A stretch of 64,000 nucleotides of DNA from a virus. Both the position numbers and the translations under genes were made by a program. Positions 6,636 to 13,402 of the stretch are shown here, piece by piece. Location: positions 1 to 64,000 of IMG/VR virus record IMGVR_UViG_3300042945_001784; one strand, written 5' to 3'. The notes beneath the pieces are model-generated. The model saw only the letters and a list, made by a program, of their open reading frames with translations. It did no database searches and was not told the origin of the DNA. Position 1 is the first letter of the stretch. Each line of letters opens with the position of its first letter.

Positions 6636-6896
6636 ATGACTGCACCTGAAAACGTTTTTGTTCTCAAGCATCTTTCAATGCCAACAGAGAAAGATGCTGA
6701 TCCTTACGGTGATATTCTATTTTTCTCCAGGAAGAGCGGATGGATTATCACCAAGCTGGAGGATGCACAGGAAATGATTGACGATTTTGATTGCACTCAC
6801 TGGACATGGACTCCAGAAGTACCAACAACTGATGACTATGAACTGGACTCCACTAGGACTGAACAACTCAGGAATACAGGTTGGCTCAAAGATTAA
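6636..6896 (+). CDS. Hypothetical protein (86 aa)
   Basis: ATG 6636 follows the leader CACTTACCACCAAAACC, the CA-rich type common here. The product begins MTAPENVFVLKHLSMPTEKD and contains GDILFFSRKSGWIITKLEDA; no family recognised. It is divergent from the 5913-6578 gene. Confidence 0.55.
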   Translation: MTAPENVFVLKHLSMPTEKDADPYGDILFFSRKSGWIITKLEDAQEMIDDFDCTHWTWTPEVPTTDDYELDSTRTEQLRNTGWLKD

Positions 6897-6936
6897 TTAG
6901 ACATAAAGAAACTACTCAAGATGGGGGTGATATCAC

Positions 6937-7086
6937 TCACTTCTTCAGTACATATGAACTAGCGGGCGTCATGTTTTCCTTCATGGCGTCCGCTTTATCT
7001 TGACGAATTGCATACCAAGTCTGCTTGTTGCTACGGATTGCGGTAGCCTTGGCTTTGTTCAAGTAGGTGATCAGTGCGCTTTGCAT
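6937..7086 (-). CDS. Small basic protein (49 aa), minus strand
   Basis: Read directly: ATG at 7086, MQSALITYLNKAKATAIRSN..., ending in SSYVLKK and TGA at 6939-6937. It is helical and basic. It fills most of the otherwise gene-free stretch after 6896. From 7087 to 7258 I see only an AT-rich segment (TATTAATTTATACAAT) that could hold a promoter. Confidence 0.5.
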   Translation of the reverse strand: MQSALITYLNKAKATAIRSNKQTWYAIRQDKADAMKENMTPASSYVLKK

Positions 7087-7258
7087 GACTTCCTCGTGGA
7101 ATCTGTATTAATTTATACAATACCAAGAGGTCCAGGGTATGCGTAGTTCACATCGTTACACAATCATCAGTTAACACCAAGATCTGGGCATCTATTCAGC
7201 AACGCCGCGTCCAGGACAAGCTGGAAGTGTAAGTCCCAGACCCTTCACCTTTCTAATC

Positions 7259-7393
7259 ATGCACGAATCTCCGTACATGGGTTGGATTGTTCCTAACTCT
7301 TGGCAAGAACCAGAGTATGAGGACGATCAAACCGATCAAGTTCCAGAAGATGAAAGTGATTTTGATGACGAAGGGTTATTCACTCTTCGTTAA
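7259..7393 (+). CDS. Small acidic protein (44 aa)
   Basis: ATG 7259 follows the leader CCCTTCACCTTTCTAATC. The product starts MHESPYMGWIVPNSWQEPE and its second half is almost all Asp/Glu (DDQTDQVPEDESDFDDEG). Very acidic small phage proteins can act as DNA mimics or host inhibitors, but nothing here proves that. Confidence 0.5.
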   Translation: MHESPYMGWIVPNSWQEPEYEDDQTDQVPEDESDFDDEGLFTLR

Positions 7394-7428
7394 TCACATC
7401 ATCTTCATTGCCCCTCTGCACACTCACC

Positions 7429-7725
7429 ATGTCCCACAACATTACTGACATCAGAGACTTTCACACTCTGATTTACGCCATGGAGAAGAAGGTCAAGCAA
7501 CTTCTTCTTGAAGACCAGAAGAGGCATCAAATGGATGCAGAACCTTACTGGTCTCTGGAGATCATCGAAGATGAGATTCTCCCAGCACTGGAGAAGTTCT
7601 TGGAAGTCTGGGATGACGATCCAACTCCCCAATATCTATACGACAACACAGGTGGTGAGCCTCCTGTAACAGCTGCTGAGATGCACACCGCTGCATGGAA
7701 GCAGCACCAGGAGATGCACTCCTGA
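7429..7725 (+). CDS. Hypothetical helical protein (98 aa)
   Basis: ATG 7429 follows CTCTGCACACTCACC, a clear copy of the leader signature. The product (MSHNITDIRDFHTLIYAM...) is predicted largely helical and acidic with no recognised domain. Confidence 0.55.
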   Translation: MSHNITDIRDFHTLIYAMEKKVKQLLLEDQKRHQMDAEPYWSLEIIEDEILPALEKFLEVWDDDPTPQYLYDNTGGEPPVTAAEMHTAAWKQHQEMHS

Positions 7726-7736
7726 ATCGCAAACAG

Positions 7737-7761
7737 GGGCTAGTACATCGTTACTAGTCCC
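7737..7761 (+). promoter_or_regulatory. Leader hairpin before the zinc-ribbon gene
   Basis: GGGCTAGTA pairs with TACTAGTCCC (one bulged T), followed by GCTTCTTCATCAAAAGCC and ATG 7780. It is another member of the hairpin-before-start series. Confidence 0.45.
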
Positions 7762-7779
7762 GCTTCTTCATCAAAAGCC

Positions 7780-7992
7780 ATGCGTTGCGCTCAATGTGAC
7801 CACCCCAGGCTGCGTGTTGATCGTACTTATGCAGATACTGCTGAAACAATTACACGCTGTCGCATTTGTCCTAACTGCGGTTATAAAGTTTTCACTGTTG
7901 AAGTTGAGCTTCCACCAGGCACAGCCCGTCACCAGCACGGTGCTGAAAGCTTGAAGCGATTGCCTGGCGGACTACGCGTTCACTTCTCTTGA
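7780..7992 (+). CDS. Zinc-ribbon protein, NrdR-like N-terminus
   Basis: MRCAQCDHPRLRVDRTYAD...TRCRICPNCGYKVFTVE has two CxxC pairs and the layout of the zinc ribbon that opens NrdR repressors and related phage transcription factors. The ATP-cone of NrdR is missing; 70 residues in all. It may bind nucleic acid or protein. Confidence 0.65.
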   Translation: MRCAQCDHPRLRVDRTYADTAETITRCRICPNCGYKVFTVEVELPPGTARHQHGAESLKRLPGGLRVHFS

Positions 7993-7994
7993 CG

Positions 7995-8138
7995 ATGAAA
8001 ACTACTTACATCAAGCTGGCTTACCGTAACAACGGTGACTGGCAGATTGTAACGTACAAAACAGATGACCCTCAGTGGAGAGAAGCATTTCTGATTCTCC
8101 GCAACACCTTTCAATCTGTTCGTATCCTTTACACCTGA
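7995..8138 (+). CDS. Small protein (47 aa)
   Basis: Read directly: ATG 7995, 2 nt after the preceding stop, MKTTYIKLAYRNNGDWQI..., ending RILYT. The tight spacing suggests an operon with its neighbours. Function unknown. Confidence 0.5.
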   Translation: MKTTYIKLAYRNNGDWQIVTYKTDDPQWREAFLILRNTFQSVRILYT

Positions 8139-8146
8139 TCACCGCC

Positions 8147-8497
8147 ATGGGTAAGAAGAAAGACAAGAAGAAGCAGGATAAGGAACAGCTTCCTGTTTCT
8201 AATCATGCTCTCAAAATTAAATACATTCTGGATCACTTTAACTTTGACAAAGTTCAAGAGGCAATGATTGCATTGAACTGGGTGTGGCAACACATGGATG
8301 ATCCAGATGATCAAACCATGCGTGTTCCTACCATTGAACGCATGAAACAAACTGCTGCACATCTCCTTTATAACGCAGCTACAAGTAAGGAACGTTACTT
8401 TGCAACAGGTGGATTCCATGCTCAGCGTTATGAAGAAGGAGACATTGCTCTTCAATTCATAATTGCTGAGTACGATACATGTGATGACACCATGTAA
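8147..8497 (+). CDS. Conserved phage protein, unknown function (116 aa)
   Basis: After a lysine-rich start (MGKKKDKKK) the protein has FDKVQEAMIALNWVWQ, VPTIERMKQTAAHLL, a TGGFHA turn and ALQFIIAEYD. This arrangement recurs in conserved phage proteins of unknown role. ATG 8147 follows GATCACCGCC. Confidence 0.6.
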   Translation: MGKKKDKKKQDKEQLPVSNHALKIKYILDHFNFDKVQEAMIALNWVWQHMDDPDDQTMRVPTIERMKQTAAHLLYNAATSKERYFATGGFHAQRYEEGDIALQFIIAEYDTCDDTM

Positions 8498-8499
8498 TC

Positions 8500-8829
8500 G
8501 TGACTACACATCCCAAGTTTTTTATCTACCGTAACTCCAACAAACAACTCGTTGCTAAAGCCATGAACAACATTGATTGGGAACCCAACGACAGCACCAA
8601 GGATCTCAGCAAGACTGATGCTCCTACCATGCGTCAACTGGCTGGGATGCAGCTCGTCGCCAGGATGAAAGAAGCTGCAGACAAAGTAGGTGCTGGTTTT
8701 GTTGGTGGCTTCATTGATGAGAATGGCAACCGCTTCATGATGTCCAACATGGGCGAAGACTGCATGAAGGAAGAAGAAATCATGAAGCAATTAGAACAAT
8801 ACAGACGTGAAATAGAGGGAGACTTCTAA
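8500..8829 (+). CDS. Hypothetical protein, GTG start (109 aa)
   Basis: GTG at 8500 lies 2 nt after the preceding stop, so the two genes are probably co-translated. The product (MTTHPKFFIYRNSNKQLVAK...) has a glycine-rich middle (KVGAGFVGGFIDENGN) and a Lys/Glu-rich helical end. No family recognised. Confidence 0.55.
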   Translation: MTTHPKFFIYRNSNKQLVAKAMNNIDWEPNDSTKDLSKTDAPTMRQLAGMQLVARMKEAADKVGAGFVGGFIDENGNRFMMSNMGEDCMKEEEIMKQLEQYRREIEGDF

Positions 8830-8833
8830 ACTA

Positions 8834-8876
8834 TTGTCCAATAAAACTTTGGTAGAATATAACATAACTACCAATT
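8834..8876 (+). promoter_or_regulatory. Putative sigma70-type promoter with inverted repeat
   Basis: TTGTCC (8834-8839) and TATAAC (8858-8863) are 18 nt apart, just before the GTG at 8883. A TTGGTAG/CTACCAA inverted repeat (8849-8855 and 8868-8874) surrounds the -10 and could be an operator. Confidence 0.4.
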
Positions 8877-8882
8877 AATACA

Positions 8883-9584
8883 GTGCCTGCTAACCCTTAC
8901 GAATCTGGTTTCTTTGCCCCAGTAACACTACCTTCTGGTGCTCAGCCAGTTCCAAGAGGCCAAGCAGGTCAGGTTATTCCAATGATGGGTGGTGCAACTG
9001 CATCACCCTTACAACTAAAAGGCGGATACCGGAACATCTACGGTACACGTGTAGGTGGTACTTACGATCCACTTACACAACAAGCTGGCGTAGATGTTCA
9101 AGTTCCTATCGGTGATCACCAACGACAACTCTTCTTTGGTGTTAATGCACAAGGCAATCCTCAAACTAAAGACTGGGGTGCAACTCTTTCTCTTACAAAG
9201 AAGATTGCCCCCAGGACTCCAACAGCAGGAGAAGCTATCAATGCAATCACTGGTGGAGCATTAAACCGCGCTGTACCTGGTGCACCCGGCGTAGTTCAAG
9301 CTGATTTACGTAGCAACTTTATGAACAGCTTGACACCAGAGCAACTTCAACTGCTTGGCCAAAACGTAAAAGAGTATCAGCGCCAGGCTGTTGATGAAGC
9401 TTTAGGTATTCGTCAAGGTGCAGAAAAGTACGGCTTTCAATTAGGTTTTTCCGGTAGTGGTCCTCGTAATGATCAACAAGAACCAGCAACAGATTTAATT
9501 CCTGAAGGTTTGTATCCTGATCAAAAGACTCCAGGTAAAGATCAACTCGATTATTTTATCCAAGAACGCAAACTTCTTGATTAA
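8883..9584 (+). CDS. Virion-like Gly/Gln-rich protein (233 aa)
   Basis: GTG start at 8883. The sequence MPANPYESGFFAPVTLPSGA... is rich in Gly, Pro and Gln, with a beta-rich middle (YDPLTQQAGVDVQVPIGDHQ) and a helical C-terminus. It looks structural but sits on the plus strand behind its own promoter. No family recognised. Confidence 0.5.
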   Translation: MPANPYESGFFAPVTLPSGAQPVPRGQAGQVIPMMGGATASPLQLKGGYRNIYGTRVGGTYDPLTQQAGVDVQVPIGDHQRQLFFGVNAQGNPQTKDWGATLSLTKKIAPRTPTAGEAINAITGGALNRAVPGAPGVVQADLRSNFMNSLTPEQLQLLGQNVKEYQRQAVDEALGIRQGAEKYGFQLGFSGSGPRNDQQEPATDLIPEGLYPDQKTPGKDQLDYFIQERKLLD

Positions 9585-9589
9585 AGATC

Positions 9590-9913
9590 GTGTACAACAT
9601 CTGGAATGCAGCACTCTATGAAATAACTAACATCCTCATTGATTACAACAGAAAATTAGAACTTAACCCATGGATCAAAGCAATCCGTCTTCATTGCTTC
9701 CCAGACTGGGTAGCATGGAAGACCGAGCGCACCATGGGTCGAGTCGATCAACAAATTGAGCAGCTCCAAAAGGAGATGCAGATTGAACACGATAAGAAAT
9801 ATGTAACACCAATCATCAAAGAGCACAAGCCTGATCAGTCCAAGGCTCAGCAGCTTCTGGGTGGTACCCTACAGATCACAGCTCCCTGGTACAAACCAGA
9901 GGACAAAAACTAA
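9590..9913 (+). CDS. Hypothetical protein, GTG start (107 aa)
   Basis: GTG 9590 follows the preceding stop by 5 nt. The product (MYNIWNAALYEITNILIDYN...) is helical, with a charged coiled-coil-like part (RVDQQIEQLQKEMQIEHDKK). Confidence 0.5.
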   Translation: MYNIWNAALYEITNILIDYNRKLELNPWIKAIRLHCFPDWVAWKTERTMGRVDQQIEQLQKEMQIEHDKKYVTPIIKEHKPDQSKAQQLLGGTLQITAPWYKPEDKN

Positions 9914-9959
9914 TTGCGTGTACACTGCAGTGAACCTACACACTGTTTACGTTAGAACC

Positions 9960-10214
9960 ATGAAGATGCGGCAGTCTCCAGCTGATCAGAAACAGAATCA
10001 ATTCATTGAAGCATTACAGAGTGTTCATACAAAACTTACGAACCTTCTTGAGGATCCTCTCTTTATTGATAGTATTCATGGCGAACAAGAAATGGGTCTC
10101 GACCTTGCTCTTGAACTTATTGATAACATCATCGCTCGGATTGACCCCAAAGACACCAGCTCTCAAGCCGAGCTGATGGATCGCCTAGAGCTGACTGCTG
10201 TAGATGCAGACTGA
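9960..10214 (+). CDS. Hypothetical acidic helical protein (84 aa)
   Basis: ATG 9960 follows GTTTACGTTAGAACC. The product (MKMRQSPADQKQNQF...) is acidic and helical with no recognised motif. Confidence 0.5.
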   Translation: MKMRQSPADQKQNQFIEALQSVHTKLTNLLEDPLFIDSIHGEQEMGLDLALELIDNIIARIDPKDTSSQAELMDRLELTAVDAD

Positions 10215-10285
10215 GATTCATCAGACTCATCACACTGTATAACAAGAGTCATCTGCTCCTAGCCAGTGCTCCTAACCTATTCATG

Positions 10286-10320
10286 CCGTGGTCCACCTCC
10301 TATTGGTTGTTGGATCACGG
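10286..10320 (+). promoter_or_regulatory. Terminator-shaped leader hairpin
   Basis: CCGTGGTCCA pairs with TGGATCACGG over ten positions (one G-T), then CTTCTTTTTGCACACCATCCA leads into ATG 10342. It is one of the clearest hairpin/T-tract/GCACACC modules. Confidence 0.55.
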
Positions 10321-10341
10321 CTTCTTTTTGCACACCATCCA

Positions 10342-10731
10342 ATGTTCTCACCAGCAGAATACCTAACAAACCTCAGACAGATCAGTCTGCTCAATGGTTT
10401 GGTTACCCCACAGGGACAACTCCCTTCCATTCCATCCATCCCTAAGATCCAATCGGCGCCAGCAGGAATTCCTGTTGTAGCAACTGTTCCAACAGCACCT
10501 GAATGTCACGACATCATCAGTGCTGTTGCATGTTCCCCTTTAGCAATCAATCTGGCAGGACTTTTTGCAGCTGGATTGATTATCACCGTATTCATCAAGA
10601 AGTACGGACCTTCTATCCTTGCTTGGTTTCGCGACAAGATGCCACGCTTTCTTGCTTCTATCCGTAGCAAGATCAGTAAGCAACGCACCGTCCTGCTACT
10701 CCCTGCATCTCAAGCCGTGGTGATGGGCTGA
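10342..10731 (+). CDS. Single-span membrane protein (129 aa)
   Basis: The start at ATG 10342 (MFSPAEYL) is supported by the leader module. A Pro/Ile-rich first half (SIPSIPKIQSAPAGIPVV) precedes a membrane span (LAGLFAAGLIITVFI) and a basic tail. Function unknown. The stop overlaps the next ATG by one base. Confidence 0.55.
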   Translation: MFSPAEYLTNLRQISLLNGLVTPQGQLPSIPSIPKIQSAPAGIPVVATVPTAPECHDIISAVACSPLAINLAGLFAAGLIITVFIKKYGPSILAWFRDKMPRFLASIRSKISKQRTVLLLPASQAVVMG

Positions 10732-10997
10732 TGTATCGCACAAAAGCACATCACTTTTACAAAGGGAACCAGAAGTTCGCCAGAACAAAACAGTTCTGGA
10801 CTGTTTGGCGCAAGATCAGGATGGTCATTGGCATCATCTACGACAGTTGCTCCGTCATCTTGGTACTCATGAGTCTCGACAAGGTGTACAAATTCAAGAG
10901 CTGGCGGGTTGTTAAACCTTGGCAGGTCGCTACCCTTGTCGAACGCATTCCCAAGTTGTTCCGTACCCTCAGACATCACTTCACTTATGGGATCTAG
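10731..10997 (+). CDS. Basic membrane-associated protein (88 aa)
   Basis: ATG 10731 overlaps the preceding stop (TGATG). A hydrophobic segment (MVIGIIYDSCSVILVLMSL) lies between strongly basic flanks. It probably works together with the upstream membrane protein. Confidence 0.5.
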   Translation: MYRTKAHHFYKGNQKFARTKQFWTVWRKIRMVIGIIYDSCSVILVLMSLDKVYKFKSWRVVKPWQVATLVERIPKLFRTLRHHFTYGI

Positions 10998-11061
10998 CCG
11001 ACTCCAGTAGTCACAAAATAATAAGCAAAACTTAAGGTTCACTCAAGGTTTTCTTATCCAT

Positions 11062-11107
11062 CCATTGCTACGCTGGTTTGCCTACAAACCCTGTCGTAGC
11101 AATGGAT
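11062..11107 (+). promoter_or_regulatory. Long perfect intergenic hairpin
   Basis: TCCATTGCTACG pairs perfectly with CGTAGCAATGGA, and inside it GGTTTG (CCTA) CAAACC forms a second stem. No T-run follows, so it is not an ordinary terminator. It lies in the gap 10998-11182, which otherwise holds nothing I can name. Confidence 0.5.
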
Positions 11108-11182
11108 TTCAGTCTTACAAGACACTGCACTTGGATAGGTTTGTGCCCCTCATAATTAATTACCGGATGGAAAATATCTCCC

Positions 11183-11350
11183 ATGGAATCCAATATGTCG
11201 CCAGCTGAAAAACTTGCCTGGGCAATCCTTGCTCAACGTCCTGACGGCAAGAGTGAAGTCATCAAAATTACCAATCACATTGAAGCTGACCAAGCTGTGA
11301 AGGAGAACCCAACTCTCTACTTCAAGAGCGGCCCGTTCGTGCTACCTTAA
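11183..11350 (+). CDS. Small protein (55 aa)
   Basis: Read directly from ATG 11183: MESNMSPAEKLAWAILAQRP..., ending GPFVLP. An internal Met at residue 5 is an alternative start. Soluble, no motif. Confidence 0.45.
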   Translation: MESNMSPAEKLAWAILAQRPDGKSEVIKITNHIEADQAVKENPTLYFKSGPFVLP

Positions 11351-11357
11351 GTTCACT

Positions 11358-11387
11358 CCAGGGCACATCCTCGTCACTGTGTCCTGG
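11358..11387 (+). promoter_or_regulatory. Leader hairpin
   Basis: CCAGGGCACA pairs with TGTGTCCTGG over ten positions (one G-T). GGAACCTTCTTCATCTCA follows, then ATG 11406. Confidence 0.45.
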
Positions 11388-11405
11388 GGAACCTTCTTCA
11401 TCTCA

Positions 11406-11615
11406 ATGAAACTTCCTGTGACTGCTTACATCGTCATGATCCATCATGCAGATGTAGGTACCTTTGCTCCAGCCTTTCCCAATCTTGATGATGCCATTGA
11501 GTTTTCCAACGCAATGCGTCTCATCAACGACAATCTTGCTGTAGCAGAACCAGTTCCTCTGGTTTCTACGGCGTCGCCAGGTGGAAGCAAAGTATTAGAC
11601 TGGGTTGAGCACTGA
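11406..11615 (+). CDS. Hypothetical protein (69 aa)
   Basis: The start at ATG 11406 (MKLPVTAYIVMIHHADVG) follows the hairpin and pyrimidine-rich leader. No family recognised. Confidence 0.5.
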   Translation: MKLPVTAYIVMIHHADVGTFAPAFPNLDDAIEFSNAMRLINDNLAVAEPVPLVSTASPGGSKVLDWVEH

Positions 11616-11641
11616 CCCTCATTAAATAGAACAATAAGAAC

Positions 11642-11677
11642 CTGTGTTATCTTGTATCGAGGTAACACAGATTTTTT
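11642..11677 (+). promoter_or_regulatory. Terminator-shaped hairpin abutting a start codon
   Basis: CTGTGTTA and TAACACAG (11642-11649 and 11663-11670) form a perfect eight-pair stem, then ATTTTTT runs directly into ATG 11678. There is no room for another ribosome-binding site. The same inverted repeat could be the operator of the downstream ribbon-helix-helix-like gene. Confidence 0.6.
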
Positions 11678-11926
11678 ATGGCCGTTGTTCTGTCCGTTAG
11701 CATCCCAGATGAGATGCACGCCAGGTGGAAATCATCTAACTTTGATATCAGTCCTAGTGCAATCTTTCAAAATGCATTGGAATCACAACTGACTGAAACA
11801 AATCAGCATCTAACCTACTGGAGCAATCGTGCTCTGTCTGCAGAAAAGAAACTGAAGACTATCGAGAAGTTACTCTCTGCCAGTGAGAAGGAGATTAAGA
11901 AATTCCTTTACTTTGAAGACATGTGA
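11678..11926 (+). CDS. Ribbon-helix-helix-like protein with coiled coil
   Basis: VVLSVSIPDEMHARWKSSNF...SAIFQNALESQL (about residues 3-37) has the strand-helix-helix pattern of CopG/Arc-type DNA-binding proteins. A coiled-coil-like tail follows (ALSAEKKLKTIEKLLSASEK). 82 residues. Such proteins are often autorepressors, and a perfect inverted repeat sits in the leader. Confidence 0.55.
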   Translation: MAVVLSVSIPDEMHARWKSSNFDISPSAIFQNALESQLTETNQHLTYWSNRALSAEKKLKTIEKLLSASEKEIKKFLYFEDM

Positions 11927-11973
11927 TCTTCCTAACAATTAGTTAGTAACCTGTTCGGTAGACTACAATTAAC

Positions 11974-11989
11974 AAATGCATCTGCATTT
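11974..11989 (+). promoter_or_regulatory. Leader hairpin two bases from a start codon
   Basis: AAATGC (ATCT) GCATTT, then CC and ATG 11992. The hairpin is so close that it must influence ribosome access. Confidence 0.4.
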
Positions 11990-11991
11990 CC

Positions 11992-12174
11992 ATGCCTGAC
12001 AGAGGTTACCTTTTCTTAAGCGATGATCAACGTCTTGACATTGCCAGCTTACTAACAACGCTCAAAGGGCTTGGCATTGTACGAGATGAAACAGATTTTC
12101 AAAGATTTGTAGCTGGTTGTTTCTATCGTGGTCTCTATGATTACAAAAGAGATTTAACTCGCAGCGACTGCTGA
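11992..12174 (+). CDS. Hypothetical protein (60 aa)
   Basis: Begins MPDRGYLFLSDDQRLDIASL; helical and mixed charge. No family recognised. The start follows the hairpin at 11974-11989. Confidence 0.5.
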   Translation: MPDRGYLFLSDDQRLDIASLLTTLKGLGIVRDETDFQRFVAGCFYRGLYDYKRDLTRSDC

Positions 12175-12539
12175 ACAACGAACCAAGAGAATCATTAAGA
12201 CAATATAAATAACTTAATAAATAATTAAATCTATTTGAACAGGCTACCAGTACTGCTGCGTAGCTTCATTTTATTTTGCAGATAAATCAAGAAAAGGTTC
12301 TCTTGGAGAACGGCCCACCGCCACGTAAGAATATAGATATATACAACATAGAACTAAACCTAAATAGATACATATGTACCATCCCATAGATAAAAAAATG
12401 GACCGGGCACCACCCCAGTCCACTCCCTTTGCTTTGCACACACAAACTTCAGATTCCCTTTCTGAAGCTGCATTGCCAGTCTAGACAACAGTCGCTAGTA
12501 TTTGCAAGCAAACGGCGCAACCTCATTTGCACACCCGCC
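12175..12539. other. Gene-free AT-rich regulatory stretch with hairpins
   Basis: No convincing gene. It holds an AT-rich run (about 12200-12235), a GCTAC/GTAGC hairpin near 12243, GTTCTC/GAGAAC near 12300, TGGAC..GTCCA near 12400 (followed by TTTGCTTTGCACACAC) and CTTCAGA/TCTGAAG near 12450. The end, ATTTGCACACCCGCC, is the leader of the gene at 12540. It may be a promoter region or a site for replication proteins. Confidence 0.35.
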
Positions 12540-12980
12540 ATGCCTCCCTTTAATTTCCAACCTGTTCAACTGCTAGAGTTGTCCGATGCTGACTCTCCAA
12601 GCATTGATGTTCAAGACGGACAGATCATTCTGACTGCACAACGTGGTCAAGAACGGATCCGTATTACTGCTCCCTTAAAGCAGGTTCTGCCTCAGGTCAA
12701 GGCAACAACTGTTACTAAGCCACAACGTAAGATCACTAGCCCTCTACGTGGTCGGCACCTTCCTGGTGGCGATAAGCGTGTTGGTGAGCTGAACGGGATG
12801 GCTAAGCTGACAGAAGATACTGTCCGTGAAATTCGGTTATTTCTGTCAGATAAGAAATTTATCAATAGCTTTCACAGCACTCAAGCTATGTACGAAGAAC
12901 TGTCCAAAGCTTATAACGTTCACTTCGCTACAATCCGTAGCGTTGCTCGTAACGAAAGCTGGAAGCATGTAAAGATCTGA
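12540..12980 (+). CDS. Helix-turn-helix protein resembling the DNA-binding part of HNH endonucleases
   Basis: The C-terminal half (GMAKLTEDTVREIRLFL...YEELSKAYNVHFATIRSVARNESW) matches the helix-turn-helix that ends many HNH homing endonucleases, but no nuclease motif is present. It may be a regulator derived from such an enzyme. ATG 12540 follows the TTTGCACACCCGCC leader. The stop overlaps the next start (TGATG). Confidence 0.6.
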   Translation: MPPFNFQPVQLLELSDADSPSIDVQDGQIILTAQRGQERIRITAPLKQVLPQVKATTVTKPQRKITSPLRGRHLPGGDKRVGELNGMAKLTEDTVREIRLFLSDKKFINSFHSTQAMYEELSKAYNVHFATIRSVARNESWKHVKI

Positions 12981-13372
12981 TGGAAAAGACTTACAGCATC
13001 TTGATCCAGTTTGGTGATGGAAAGCCTGTAGCTTCTAAGATCAGAGCAAAGGATGGAGTCGATGCTCAGGACAAAGCACTACGCTTAAACCCTGGTGCAC
13101 GCTCCATCCGCATCACTGGTGTCTTAGAGGTTCATCTTCCAAAGCTGAAGCCTCTTCCTAAACCAAAACCAAAGGCAACTGTTCATCCACTCTTTACAGA
13201 TGTTGATGATGCAGTTGTTAGTAATTACGTCAAGAACACTTCTCCTGACGTTCGATTACAAATCTGTCACCAGCTGCGAAAGGAAGGTCTAACTTATAGG
13301 GCCATTGCCAAACAGTTGGATATGGGTGAGACAACAGTTCGCACCTGGCTCAAAAACACACTGCCCTCCTAG
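12980..13372 (+). CDS. Helix-turn-helix DNA-binding protein
   Basis: 130 residues: a beta-rich N-terminal domain, a Lys/Pro linker (LPKLKPLPKPKPKA), and a C-terminal helix-turn-helix (LRKEGLTYRAIAKQLDMGET) of the resolvase/sigma-region-4 type. Coupled to the preceding gene. Probably a transcription regulator. Confidence 0.65.
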   Translation: MEKTYSILIQFGDGKPVASKIRAKDGVDAQDKALRLNPGARSIRITGVLEVHLPKLKPLPKPKPKATVHPLFTDVDDAVVSNYVKNTSPDVRLQICHQLRKEGLTYRAIAKQLDMGETTVRTWLKNTLPS

Positions 13373-13385
13373 TGAGGGCTTTTTC
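13363..13385 (+). terminator. Rho-independent terminator shape in a leader
   Basis: GCCCTC (CTAGT) GAGGGC is followed by TTTTTCTTT. The stop codon of the upstream gene lies in the loop, and TTTGCACGTTTTGCACC then leads to ATG 13403. Confidence 0.7.
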
Positions 13386-13402
13386 TTTGCACGTTTTGCA
13401 CC

